Assembly (NCBI RefSeq): GCF_021729155.1 | Contig: NZ_JAJQYA010000005.1 | Span: 62,001-126,000, forward strand | Reading direction: 5' to 3' | DNA from: Membranihabitans marinus | Lineage (GTDB): Bacteria; Bacteroidota; Bacteroidia; Chitinophagales; Saprospiraceae | Length of the DNA: 64,000 nucleotides | The notes under the pieces: generated by a model | What the model was told of the DNA's origin: nothing | Databases searched by the model: none | What the model saw: the letters and a program-made list of their open reading frames with translations, nothing else | In this document: piece after piece, positions 26,857-35,721 of the stretch | Numbering within the stretch: position 1 is the first letter of the stretch | Layout: each line of letters begins with the position of its first letter | Program-made: the position numbers and the translations under genes

Positions 26857-27867
26857 ATGACCAATACAGTGAGCAGGACAAAGGCAGTAGTCTTTTATTC
26901 TTTGCCTGGAGAAGAGGATTTTTTTGAAATTAGTGGACCCACTCAATGGGTGTTAAGCACAGATATAGGTCAGACTAGCGGATTTGTATTTGCCCCTTTT
27001 GACAGTGTTGATGGGGCTATGCTGAAAATTGTTGGGGAAAGCCAACCTTCTAATTTATCTTTTTCCACTGATGATTTACATTATACATCAGTTATTCCAT
27101 TCGCAATGCAATGGGAAGAGTATCGCGATACCATTACATCTATTATTCAAAGTATTAAAAAGGGAGAGATTCAAAAATTGGTTTTTTCAATCTCTAAAAT
27201 AAGTTCCAATAGTGGACAGGACTACGCCATAGTATTACAAAAACTTCGAGAGGCTTATCCACAAGCATTTGTTTATTTGTTTTCAGCTGAAGAGACAGGG
27301 ACATGGGTAGGAGCTAGTCCGGAATTGTTGATGCAGAGATCAAAGGATGAAATATCGACGGTCGCACTCGCCGGAACATTAAAAGATGCGCCTTCAATAG
27401 AAGATTGGGGAGAAAAGGAATTGGAGGAACACCGATTCGTAGAAGCCTATATTGAAGAATGTCTCCAAGGCAAGGAATATCAAAAACTAGGACCGAAGCC
27501 GATTAATGCAGGACCTATTTTTCACTTGTCTTCTACCTATACGTTGAATGTCAATCGAGTTGAGATTTCACCTTTTAGCTTACATCCTGGTCCTGCTCTG
27601 AGTGGTACACCAGTTCCCAATGCTATAGAATGGATAAAACGTCTGGAAAAGCGGCCTAGAAGGTATTATTCTGGATTTTTAGGGCCGGTATTATCCGACA
27701 CTGATTATCAATTGTATATAAATATACGGTGTATGGAGGTGTTGAAAAATGACATAGTATTGTATGCCGGCGGGGGGATAACAAAAGATTCCAACCCTGA
27801 ACAAGAATGGCAGGAGTTGCAATTTAAATTCAGTACTTTGCAAACCAGAATGCAGATAAAACCATAG
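26857..27867 (+). CDS. menF: isochorismate synthase
   Basis: The 336-residue enzyme converts chorismate to isochorismate, the entry to menaquinone synthesis. Chorismate-binding motifs are complete: VALAGTLKD, EHRFVEAYIEECL, LHPGPALSGTPVPNAIEWI, RRYYSGFLGPV and YAGGGITKDSNPEQEW. It is short relative to E. coli MenF because the N-terminal domain is reduced, a common Bacteroidota form. It lies between menE and menD with intergenic gaps of about 17 and 9 bases, so it is part of one operon. Confidence 0.94.
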   Translation: MTNTVSRTKAVVFYSLPGEEDFFEISGPTQWVLSTDIGQTSGFVFAPFDSVDGAMLKIVGESQPSNLSFSTDDLHYTSVIPFAMQWEEYRDTITSIIQSIKKGEIQKLVFSISKISSNSGQDYAIVLQKLREAYPQAFVYLFSAEETGTWVGASPELLMQRSKDEISTVALAGTLKDAPSIEDWGEKELEEHRFVEAYIEECLQGKEYQKLGPKPINAGPIFHLSSTYTLNVNRVEISPFSLHPGPALSGTPVPNAIEWIKRLEKRPRRYYSGFLGPVLSDTDYQLYINIRCMEVLKNDIVLYAGGGITKDSNPEQEWQELQFKFSTLQTRMQIKP

Positions 27868-27876
27868 AAAAAATTC

Positions 27877-29556
27877 ATGTTTTCAGATAAAGCAATCATA
27901 AGAAGACTGGTAAAAATTATTCAAGCCAAAGGAATATTTCAAATTGTAACCAGTCCTGGATCGAGAAATGCACCGATAATTCAGACTTTTTACGGAGTCG
28001 GGGATATGGAAATGTACTCAATTCCAGACGAGAGAGTGGCGGGTTTTTTTGCCTTGGGCTTGGCTATGAAGTCTAAGATGCCGGTTGTGCTACTGTGTAC
28101 TTCTGGTTCTGCCGTAGTCAATTATGGGCCAGCGGTAGTAGAAGCTTATTATCAAAACATTCCATTGATTGTGATTTCCGCCGATAGGCCTGCCTATTAT
28201 ATTGATCAAGGTCACGGTCAAAGTATGAGACAGGATGGGGTTTTTAATAATTATATCCGCGGGAGTTTGACATTGACAGAATCCATGCAGAGCCAGCCTT
28301 GGTTTGTGGATTCCAAGATCAATGAAATCATTGAAAAAGCACATGGAGAAACCTTAGGTCCAGTTCATATTAATGTACCATTGGACGAACCATTGTATCA
28401 GTTTCAATCCGAAATGGAGGAGGAGGTTCGGTTAATCGAATATCCCAAGAGGTTGAAGGTTTTGGATAAAGCCGGCCTAAGTAGGTTGACAGAAATATGG
28501 AATCGTTCGAATAGGGTCATGATACTGGTCGGTCAAATGAGTCCTACTGATGAATTTAATCGATTACTATCCCAATTTTCAAAGGATAAAAATGTAGTTG
28601 TATTATGTGAGCACACTTCCAATCTATTTGATTACAATCAGTTTATTCATCAAATTGACAGAGCTATATATTCATTGTCCGATGAGCAATGGTTGGATTA
28701 CCATCCCGATTTACTGATAACTTTTGGAAAGGAGATTGTTTCCAAAAAAATTAAGAAGATCTTGCTTCGCACTCGGGTGGAGGAGCATTGGCATTTTGGT
28801 TCTAAATTAGAGCAGAGAGATACTTTTGGGTCTTTGACTCAGATTATCGATGCGACGGTTCACACCTTGTGGGATTATAGCGATAAATTTGATCCAGTGG
28901 ATAGCAGTTATTATGAGCGATGGCAAAAACGCAAGACTACTGTGGCTGTTCAGCACAATGAATTCGTTCAAAAGATAAATTGGTCAGATTTAAAGGTCTG
29001 GTCATATTTAATGAATGCCCTGCCCGATAATAGTCATATTCACTTGGGCAATAGTGCGTCGATTCGATATAGTTTGTTGTTTGACAGCAAGCCCAACCAG
29101 CTATTTTATTCGAACAGGGGAGTAAGTGGTATTGATGGGTGTACGAGTACTGCGGTTGGATTTAGTCAAGCGGCTGATTCAGAGCCTGTATTTCTAATCA
29201 CCGGGGATATATCATTTATGTATGATAGCAATGCTTTTTGGCATACTCCGAGGCCGAAAAATTTAAAAATCGTTGTTGTTAATAATAATGGAGGAGGAAT
29301 TTTTCGATTTATTCCAGGACCGCAAAAGACCGATGTATTGGATAAATTCTTGGAGACGAGTCACGAAAACAGTGTTCTCCCATTGGTGAAATCTTTTGGA
29401 ATAAAAACATTTCAAGCAAGATCTAATGATGACTTGCAAGAGATTTTTCAAAATTTTGTACTTTGTCCTTCCTTAGCAGTATTGGAAATCAATACTCCTC
29501 GAAAGGAAAATGACAAAATACTGAAAGAATATTTTAATAATCTATCTAAAACATAG
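27877..29556 (+). CDS. menD: SEPHCHC synthase
   Basis: A thiamine-diphosphate enzyme that joins 2-oxoglutarate to isochorismate. The 559 residues show SPGSRNAPI and [14 protein letters not shown] near the N-terminus (cofactor glutamate region), a central domain, and the ThDP/Mg motif [13 protein letters not shown] followed by [15 protein letters not shown]. Length is normal for MenD. The menB start follows three bases after the stop. Confidence 0.95.
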   Translation: MFSDKAIIRRLVKIIQAKGIFQIVTSPGSRNAPIIQTFYGVGDMEMYSIPDERVAGFFALGLAMKSKMPVVLLCTSGSAVVNYGPAVVEAYYQNIPLIVISADRPAYYIDQGHGQSMRQDGVFNNYIRGSLTLTESMQSQPWFVDSKINEIIEKAHGETLGPVHINVPLDEPLYQFQSEMEEEVRLIEYPKRLKVLDKAGLSRLTEIWNRSNRVMILVGQMSPTDEFNRLLSQFSKDKNVVVLCEHTSNLFDYNQFIHQIDRAIYSLSDEQWLDYHPDLLITFGKEIVSKKIKKILLRTRVEEHWHFGSKLEQRDTFGSLTQIIDATVHTLWDYSDKFDPVDSSYYERWQKRKTTVAVQHNEFVQKINWSDLKVWSYLMNALPDNSHIHLGNSASIRYSLLFDSKPNQLFYSNRGVSGIDGCTSTAVGFSQAADSEPVFLITGDISFMYDSNAFWHTPRPKNLKIVVVNNNGGGIFRFIPGPQKTDVLDKFLETSHENSVLPLVKSFGIKTFQARSNDDLQEIFQNFVLCPSLAVLEINTPRKENDKILKEYFNNLSKT

Positions 29557-29558
29557 TA

Positions 29559-30380
29559 ATGGCCACTAGAAATTGGACGACAATTGAAAAATTTGAGGAT
29601 ATCTTATTTGAAGAATACCAGCAAATCGCTAAGATTACCATTAACCGACCAGAAGTGTACAATGCTTTCAGACCTCAAACCGTGAATGAGATTATAAAGG
29701 CTATGGATATATGTAAGGAAAGAACGGACTTGCGTATTGTGGTATTGACGGGAATAGGTGATAAGGCGTTTTGTTCTGGAGGGGATCAAAATGTAAAAGG
29801 ATTGGGTGGATATGTTGGAAAGGACGGTGTACCTCGATTAAATATATTGGACGTGCACAAGCAGATTAGGTCATTACCCAAGCCGGTAGTTGCCATGGTC
29901 AATGGTTATGCTATCGGAGGAGGTCATGTATTGCACGTAGTATGTGATTTGACCATAGCATCTGAGAATGCCATTTTTGGTCAAACTGGACCGAAGGTAG
30001 GGAGTTTTGATGCGGGATTTGGTTCTTCTTATTTAGCTAGACAGGTAGGTCAAAAGAAGGCTCGTGAGATATGGTTTTTGTGCAATCAATATTCGGCTGC
30101 AGAGGCAGAGGATATGGGTATGGTCAACAAGGTTGTTCCATTGGAAAAATTAGAAGATACGGTAGTTGAGTGGTGTGAAATAATGAAGATGAGAAGTCCT
30201 ATGGCATTGCGTATGATAAAGCGCGGTCTCAATGCTGAACTGGACGGTCAGCGAGGATTGATGGAATTTGCTGGAGATGCGACTTTGATGTATTATTTAA
30301 TGGACGAAGCTCAGGAGGGAAGACAGGCCTTTATGGAGAAGAGAGATCCCGATTTTGACAAATTTCCAAAGTTTCCATAA
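29559..30380 (+). CDS. menB: 1,4-dihydroxy-2-naphthoyl-CoA synthase
   Basis: This crotonase-fold ring-closing enzyme of menaquinone synthesis has 273 residues. [11 protein letters not shown] and [20 protein letters not shown] form the oxyanion and CoA sites, with [18 protein letters not shown] the MenB-specific loop and [14 protein letters not shown] toward the C-terminus. The stop codon overlaps the menA start by one base (TAATG), indicating translational coupling. Confidence 0.96.
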   Translation: MATRNWTTIEKFEDILFEEYQQIAKITINRPEVYNAFRPQTVNEIIKAMDICKERTDLRIVVLTGIGDKAFCSGGDQNVKGLGGYVGKDGVPRLNILDVHKQIRSLPKPVVAMVNGYAIGGGHVLHVVCDLTIASENAIFGQTGPKVGSFDAGFGSSYLARQVGQKKAREIWFLCNQYSAAEAEDMGMVNKVVPLEKLEDTVVEWCEIMKMRSPMALRMIKRGLNAELDGQRGLMEFAGDATLMYYLMDEAQEGRQAFMEKRDPDFDKFPKFP

Positions 30381-31285
30381 TGAGTACTTTGAAGTCCTGG
30401 CTGCATGCGGCTAGACCGAGGACATTGGCACTTTCTTTGTCCTGTGTTTCTCTAGGGGGGATATTGGCCTATGCAGATCAATCCTTCGATTTTAGAGTTT
30501 TTTTGTTGACCATATTGACAACGGTTTTGCTACAGGTCTTGTCCAACTTCGCCAATGATTACGGAGATTATACTTCTGGTGTAGATTTACAAGGTAGGAT
30601 TGGGCCGGAACGGGCTATGCAAAGTGGGCAGATTAATCAATCTCAGATGAAGATGGGCATAGGTATTACGGCAGTTCTTTCACTACTGAGCGGAATATAT
30701 TTGTTGATGGCGAGCGGTTTAAGTCAGACGGCTTTTTATGTGCTTTTAGGAATCGGTTTTCTAGCTATAGTAGCAGCCATTACATATACCATGGGTAAAA
30801 ATCCCTATGGATATCGGGGGTTAGGAGATTTGTTTGTTTTTATATTTTTCGGATTAGTCGGAGTATTGGGCACACATTATTTAATATACGATGGTTTTTT
30901 GTGGCGGAATATTTGGCCGGCTATAGCTATAGGCAGTCTTGCAGTTGGAGTTTTGAATTTGAACAACATGAGGGATTTGGAAGCCGATAAAAGGAGTGGC
31001 AAGAATACTCTGCCTGTACACCTTGGAATTTCCCGTGCCAAACAATATCATTACGCATTAATATTGATTTCATGGATGTGTTTGATTATATATTCATTTT
31101 TACATTTTGTAGGGGTATGGCAATTCTTGTTTGTCTTGATGGTGCCGGTATTTATTAAGCATATTAAGGCAGTTCAGGGGCGAATTGGTGGGGATTTGGA
31201 TCCATTGTTGAAGCAATTGTCATTGTCTACTTTGGGTTTGGTCGTATTGTTTGGATTGGGATGGATAGTGAGTTATGGGATATAG
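30380..31285 (+). CDS. menA: 1,4-dihydroxy-2-naphthoate prenyltransferase
   Basis: A UbiA-family membrane enzyme that attaches the polyprenyl tail to DHNA. The 301-residue protein has about eight to nine transmembrane helices and the two Asp-rich substrate motifs: NDYGDYTSGVD near residue 57 and NNMRDLEADKRSGKNTLPV near 195. It is the last gene of the men operon. No menH, DHNA-CoA thioesterase or menG/ubiE gene is in the window. Confidence 0.94.
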   Translation: MSTLKSWLHAARPRTLALSLSCVSLGGILAYADQSFDFRVFLLTILTTVLLQVLSNFANDYGDYTSGVDLQGRIGPERAMQSGQINQSQMKMGIGITAVLSLLSGIYLLMASGLSQTAFYVLLGIGFLAIVAAITYTMGKNPYGYRGLGDLFVFIFFGLVGVLGTHYLIYDGFLWRNIWPAIAIGSLAVGVLNLNNMRDLEADKRSGKNTLPVHLGISRAKQYHYALILISWMCLIIYSFLHFVGVWQFLFVLMVPVFIKHIKAVQGRIGGDLDPLLKQLSLSTLGLVVLFGLGWIVSYGI

Positions 31286-31441
31286 GAGGTATGTTGGTGC
31301 TGAGATGAGTTAATAGGAAAGTAAATATATAGAGAGGGGAGGAGAATGAGGATGGAAGATGGTTGTGAGTGATGATTTACGGATTAGGTATTTTGATGAT
31401 AAGCTAAAAATCAGTACCTTACGATAAGTAAATCAAAAGTC

Positions 31442-32359
31442 ATGGAGGGTAAATTTAAAAGCCTCTCACTTGCAGACTTTCAAAAGCGATTTCCAGATGT
31501 GGAAAGTTGTAAGAAGTATTTGGCCGAAAAAAAGTGGGGCAAGGCATATAAATGTCGGCGATGTAATCATCATCATTATTGTAGCGGCGGAAAACCTTAT
31601 ATGAGGCAGTGTACGTCCTGTCGTTACAAAGAATCGGTAACCGCAAATACGTTATTTCACAAAGTTAAGTTTAGTTTAGTTCATGCATTTTTCATAGTCT
31701 ATTTAGTATCGACGAATAAAAAAGGTATTTCATCTACTGAATTGAGTCGAAAACTTCAAATTCAACAAAAAACTTGTTGGTTATTTCGGTTGAAAGTTTT
31801 ACAGGCTATGGAGAGCAAACAGACCGTGGGACTGGAGGGGAATTTAGAATTGTTGGATTTTACCTTGGGTAAGTTGAAAATTGAAAAGAAAGGGAAGGTG
31901 GAGTATGTCAAAAAGCGAGTATTCATTGCTATTGAAAAAAAAGGTAAAGGGGTGTCCCATATGTATGCTTACTATGGTAAGGATAAGAGTAGTCTTGAAA
32001 TTAAGAAGTTTGTAAAAAATTATATTAGGAGTAAATCTAGGATTATTTGTCCTAATTGGTCGAGTTACAAGCCTTTACGTTTAGAATATGATGTCTTGTT
32101 TTCCAAAAAACATGGCAAAAAAAATCAAATGGGATTGTCAAAAAGAATGTTATCGAGCTTAAAGGCTTGGTTGCGGGGAATGCATGGTCATGCAGAATTA
32201 CTTCAGTATTATTTAAATGAATACAGTTATCGATTCAATCGAAATAGGATGCGAGAGGAGATATTTGATCATTTATTAAACCGTATGGTTGAGCACAAAC
32301 CAAGGACTTATAAGGATATTGTTAGCTATCACGGAAATCAGACGTTTAATTGGAACTAA
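31442..32359 (+). CDS. IS1595/ISXO2-like transposase relative lacking catalytic DDE residues
   Basis: The 305-residue product has the full architecture of an IS1595-type transposase. It has an N-terminal zinc ribbon (C38, C41, C57, C60), a helical segment with STELSRKLQIQQKTCWLFRLK, an RNase-H-like middle and the C-terminal hallmark YSYRFNRN (262-269). The expected acidic residues are mostly gone. Near the first site LLDFTLG keeps only the first Asp. The second site, usually TDxWxxY, reads CPNWSSY. The third-site glutamate/asparagine in the segment before LKAWLRGMHGH is absent in either alignment. No terminal inverted repeats or target duplication were found around it. It is either a decayed element that kept its frame or a domesticated DNA-binding protein. 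Confidence 0.8.
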   Translation: MEGKFKSLSLADFQKRFPDVESCKKYLAEKKWGKAYKCRRCNHHHYCSGGKPYMRQCTSCRYKESVTANTLFHKVKFSLVHAFFIVYLVSTNKKGISSTELSRKLQIQQKTCWLFRLKVLQAMESKQTVGLEGNLELLDFTLGKLKIEKKGKVEYVKKRVFIAIEKKGKGVSHMYAYYGKDKSSLEIKKFVKNYIRSKSRIICPNWSSYKPLRLEYDVLFSKKHGKKNQMGLSKRMLSSLKAWLRGMHGHAELLQYYLNEYSYRFNRNRMREEIFDHLLNRMVEHKPRTYKDIVSYHGNQTFNWN

Positions 32360-32844
32360 AATAGCATTCAAGAAATCATAAAAATGGATTTATAATTGAT
32401 ATCACATACATTTCGTATTACAAATCTTTAAATAGGACTTTGTCTTGGTCCGACATATATCGTCCTTTCAGGACTTTTCAAAAGCGAGGTGTGATGAGAT
32501 AATATAAAATCCAGAGATTGATACTGTTTACGGTTCGAGGCTGATAGTGTCACAATTTGTTTGATCATTCATCGAGGCTAGATTAGCTATTGATAAAAGC
32601 TTAAATTATGGTTGTTTTAAACGAAGTAAAATGTCAAACAAAATCAAAATATGATCGTCAATTATATATTCATTGGGTATTATCACCTATCTCCCTAATC
32701 CGTAATTTTTACCCAAGTTCCTCAGTGTATCAGAAAACCACCTCACCTTATATATTCAGCCTGCCCAGATGATTTCATCTGGGCTGCTATAATCGTATTC
32801 CTACATCAACATGCCGCTATAAAAAATCTTTATATCGGAGACTA
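32360..32844. other. intergenic region with possible repeat remnant
   Basis: No gene is seen. At 32385-32415 the text ATTTATAATT ... CATTTCGTATTAC resembles fused left and right ends of the interspersed repeat family. GTCCTTTCAGGAC near 32462 is a small palindrome. A strong hairpin lies at 32763-32784. Confidence 0.4.
32763..32784. terminator. perfect 10-bp hairpin downstream of the TPM operon
   Basis: GCCCAGATGATTTCATCTGGGC is a perfect inverted repeat with a two-base centre. It lies about 60 bases after the stop of the minus-strand TPM gene. There is no long T-run, so its terminator function is only likely. Confidence 0.5.
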
Positions 32845-33663
32845 TTACCATCCCCCTCCAGCACCGCCTCCACCGAAGCCACCTCCACCGAAGCCGCCAA
32901 ATCCACCACCGCCTCCGCCGAAGCCGCCTCCACCAAATCCGCCACCGCCGCCGAAACCGCCGTTGCCGATAATGATAGGTCCACTCCAACCTCTGCGATT
33001 GATATTGCCGCCTCTGTTATTGCCATTGCCCGATGAACTCAGAATGATTAGGATAATAAAAACAATGAAAATAATGGCTCCTATAGGCAGTCCCTTTTCT
33101 TCGCTTTTCAAAGCATCGGCATCAAATTCGCCGGATAACACCTGTATGATAAAATCAGTGCCCGATTGCAAACCGCTATAATAATCACCATTTCTGAAAT
33201 GGGGAATCATCTTTTGATCGATGATTCGTTTTGCCAATACATCTGGAATACTGCCTTCTAGCCCCCAACCGGTGGCGATGAAGACCTTGCGCATTTGATC
33301 TGATATAACGATGACCAAACCATTGTCTTGGTCATTGCTTCCCACACCCCATTGATCACCGATTTCAATGGCAAATTCCGATATGTCATATCCTCCCAAA
33401 TCACCACTGGTTACCACAACGATTTGCGTCGACGTGGTATCAGCATATTGCCGCAATTTATTTTCCAACTGCTGAACCTGTCCTGTATTTAGTATCGACT
33501 CAAAATCATTGACCAGTCTAGGGGGATTCGGCGGACTGGGAATCTGCGCAAAAGTAGGAGTCGATAGTCCAATAAACCAGAGTATCATAGCCAAGGAAAA
33601 TACCTTCCCCAAAATTATACCCCATCCATGGTTACTTCTCGTCCTCCTCGAAATATATATCAT
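32845..33663 (-). CDS. TPM-domain membrane protein with glycine-rich tail (YgcG-like)
   Basis: The 272-residue protein has a signal/anchor segment (residues about 20-41 ending TFAQ), a TPM domain (about 50-180: LVNDFESILNTGQVQQLE, TQIVVVTSGDLGGYDI, VIVISDQMRKVFIATG), a second membrane helix (about 197-212, IGAIIFIVFIILIIL) and a C-terminal Gly/Phe repeat tail of about 50 residues. The TPM domain is found in photosystem II repair factors (TLP18.3) and in YgcG-type proteins; the bacterial role is unclear. The ATG at 33663 lies inside the end of the preceding TPM gene. The low-complexity tail creates false ORFs in other frames. Confidence 0.9.
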   Translation of the reverse strand: MIYISRRTRSNHGWGIILGKVFSLAMILWFIGLSTPTFAQIPSPPNPPRLVNDFESILNTGQVQQLENKLRQYADTTSTQIVVVTSGDLGGYDISEFAIEIGDQWGVGSNDQDNGLVIVISDQMRKVFIATGWGLEGSIPDVLAKRIIDQKMIPHFRNGDYYSGLQSGTDFIIQVLSGEFDADALKSEEKGLPIGAIIFIVFIILIILSSSGNGNNRGGNINRRGWSGPIIIGNGGFGGGGGFGGGGFGGGGGGFGGFGGGGFGGGGAGGGW

Positions 33664-34090
33664 CACTTAATTCATTTATATCGTCTTTTTGCCAAGGAAA
33701 ATACTCTGCCAGACGATCACCAGCAAGAATAATGGCTTTAGTTAGACCAAGTACATATTGATCTTCCTTAAAGTGGGTTTGCATTATCTTTAATTCCTTC
33801 TCCCAAAATTCATCACCAACTATGGAATGTATTCCACTATCTCCAATAATGGCACATTGATGATCGTGAAAAGCGATATAGAATAAAATACCGTTCTTGA
33901 GCTCGGTCTGGTCCATTTTTAATTTTCGAAATGCTTTCAGAGCCCGGTCTAATACCGGTTGTCCCTTGGTCGACTTTTCAAAATAAACCCTAATCTCACC
34001 CGAGGTGTTTTTCTCCGCTTTTCGAATGGCGTCTACAATGTCCTTCTTCTCTTCTTTATTAAAGTAGCTGCTAAGTAAAGGATTCTTCAT
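33632..34090 (-). CDS. cytoplasmic TPM-domain protein
   Basis: A 152-residue soluble protein made of a single TPM domain. NTSGEIRVYFEKS, NGILFYIAFHDHQCAIIGDSGIHSIV and FKEDQYVLGLTKAIILAGDRLAEYFP match the family pattern. It is the middle gene of lemA-TPM-TPM: its start overlaps the lemA stop by one base and its end overlaps the start of the membrane TPM gene. This conserved three-gene set is widespread in Bacteroidota but functionally uncharacterised. Confidence 0.9.
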   Translation of the reverse strand: MKNPLLSSYFNKEEKKDIVDAIRKAEKNTSGEIRVYFEKSTKGQPVLDRALKAFRKLKMDQTELKNGILFYIAFHDHQCAIIGDSGIHSIVGDEFWEKELKIMQTHFKEDQYVLGLTKAIILAGDRLAEYFPWQKDDINELSDDIYFEEDEK

Positions 34091-34683
34091 TAAAACTTGA
34101 TTTCAGGTGCCTTTTCTGATCCCGCATCGGCTTCAAAATATGCTTTGTCATCGAAACCAAATATGCTGGCCGTTAGATTGGTAGGAAACTTTTTAATGTA
34201 TGTGTTGTAAGCCCTTACTTCTGTGTTGAAATCATTACGCGCTTTGTTGATCCTATTTTCAGTCCCCTCTATTTGAGTCTGGAAATCATTGAATGCTTGG
34301 GTGGTTTTGAGATCTGGATATCTCTCCACGGTAACCATCAATCGACTAAAGGCACTGCTCAATTGTGTTTGTGCATTTTGAAATTCTGCCAATTTTTCAG
34401 CACTTAAATTGCTGGCATCCACTTGAACACTACTGGCTTTACTACGAGCTTCAATCACCTGGGTCAAAGTCTCTTGCTCAAAATCTTTTGATCCCTTGAT
34501 AGTGCTTACTACGCTACTGTATAGATCGGTACGTCTTTGGTACTGAGTCTCAACAGTCGACCAGGCGGCTTCAACACCTTCATTCATCGTTACCATCTTA
34601 TTGTAACTACCAGAAAAGGTTTGATACATGATAAGACCTAATACAACAACAATTCCAATGAGGATTAAACTTGATTTTTTCAT
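34090..34683 (-). CDS. lemA: LemA family protein
   Basis: The 197-residue protein has one N-terminal transmembrane helix (about 5-22) and a long helical LemA domain: MNEGVEAAWSTVETQYQRR, FQNAQTQLSSAFSRLMVTVE, YPDLKTTQAFNDFQ and ARNDFNTEVRAYN are diagnostic. LemA proteins are membrane-anchored helical bundles of unknown biochemical role. It is the first gene of an operon with two TPM-domain genes. Confidence 0.95.
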   Translation of the reverse strand: MKKSSLILIGIVVVLGLIMYQTFSGSYNKMVTMNEGVEAAWSTVETQYQRRTDLYSSVVSTIKGSKDFEQETLTQVIEARSKASSVQVDASNLSAEKLAEFQNAQTQLSSAFSRLMVTVERYPDLKTTQAFNDFQTQIEGTENRINKARNDFNTEVRAYNTYIKKFPTNLTASIFGFDDKAYFEADAGSEKAPEIKF

Positions 34684-34998
34684 TTATGTTTTATTAATTA
34701 TTCATCAATACAAATACGAAAATAGGTGTAAAAGTTTCATTAACATCAATAGATATAGATTATTTACTATAAGTGCCTTGTTTTTATCGATGAATTAATT
34801 CGGTTAGTAGATTAAGATTCTTAAATTATATTGTAATTCTTCTCCAATTTGCTGGAAAATCTCAGAATTATCATTGGTCAATTATGTCAGTATAGGAAAG
34901 CTAATATCGAATATAAGTGTAAATTAGTTCTATGTTTGGAAATATCACCTCCAAATAGTTGAAAAAAGGAGTTAATTAGCAACATCGAAAAACATAAA
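34684..34998. other. divergent intergenic region between lemA and lutA
   Basis: AT-rich, with no gene or clear repeat. It should contain the promoters of both operons. No operator with convincing symmetry was identified. Confidence 0.5.
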
Positions 34999-35721
34999 AT
35001 GAAAATTGCATTATTTGTGCCTTGTTATGTAGATCAATTTTATCCAGGTGTAGCCAAAGCCAGTTTGGCTATATTGGAAAATCTGGGCTATGAAGTTGAT
35101 TTCCCACTCAATCAGACTTGCTGTGGTCAACCCATGGTCAATTCTGGTTTTGTAAAAGAAGGCGAAAAGGTTACCGATCACTTTAGATCGGTTTTTCAAG
35201 ACTACGATGTCGTAGTAGGTCCCAGCGGTAGCTGTGTTCACCATTTAATCCATCATGCAGGTATCGGAAAGACAGAAAATGATCCAAAAGTATATGAGCT
35301 TTTTTCGTTTTTATCGGAACAAGACGTGATGCCTACCATGACCAAACCATTTCCCCATAAAGTGGGTTTTCATTTTTCATGTCACGCTTTAAGGGGATTG
35401 AGATTGGGGAAATCGAGCGAACTCGTAGGCGAAGGTTTTTCAGTTATCCAACCCTTCATAGATGCCATCCCCCAAGCAGAATGGGTGCCATTGGATCAAG
35501 TGGATGAATGTTGTGGTTTCGGAGGTACCTTTTCAGTATTCGAAGATGCAGTTTCAGTCAATATGGGACAGCGTCGGTTGGCCGATCACCAAAGTCATGG
35601 TGCGGAATATTTGGTCTCTATAGATAGCTCTTGTCTAATGCATTTGGAAGGGGTTTCTAGGAAACAAAAAGATGGATTGAAATTTTTACATTTAGCGGAA
35701 TTAATAGCAATGGTAATTTGA
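34999..35721 (+). CDS. lutA: lactate utilization protein A, Fe-S oxidoreductase subunit
   Basis: The 240-residue protein has two CCG-type cysteine-rich domains: FVPCYVDQFYPG with CCGQPMVNSG, and FHFSCHALRGL with CCGFGGTFSV. These bind an Fe-S cluster or redox centre in LutA/LldE and heterodisulfide-reductase-like proteins. With lutB and lutC it forms the iron-sulfur L-lactate dehydrogenase complex that passes electrons to the quinone pool, here menaquinone. The stop overlaps the lutB start (TGATG). Confidence 0.95.
   Translation: MKIALFVPCYVDQFYPGVAKASLAILENLGYEVDFPLNQTCCGQPMVNSGFVKEGEKVTDHFRSVFQDYDVVVGPSGSCVHHLIHHAGIGKTENDPKVYELFSFLSEQDVMPTMTKPFPHKVGFHFSCHALRGLRLGKSSELVGEGFSVIQPFIDAIPQAEWVPLDQVDECCGFGGTFSVFEDAVSVNMGQRRLADHQSHGAEYLVSIDSSCLMHLEGVSRKQKDGLKFLHLAELIAMVI

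Noticed and set aside
31286-32480. Terminal inverted repeats of an insertion sequence around the IS1595-like gene
   Set aside because: No matching ends or short target duplication could be found on either side of the gene.
32850-32990. Apparent short tandem repeat array, considered as CRISPR or minisatellite
   Set aside because: The periodicity is codon-level Gly/Phe repetition in the TPM protein tail; there are no spacers.
32801-33026. Arg-rich and Ala/Val-rich open frames over the TPM tail
   Set aside because: Alternative frames of the Gly-rich repeat coding region.
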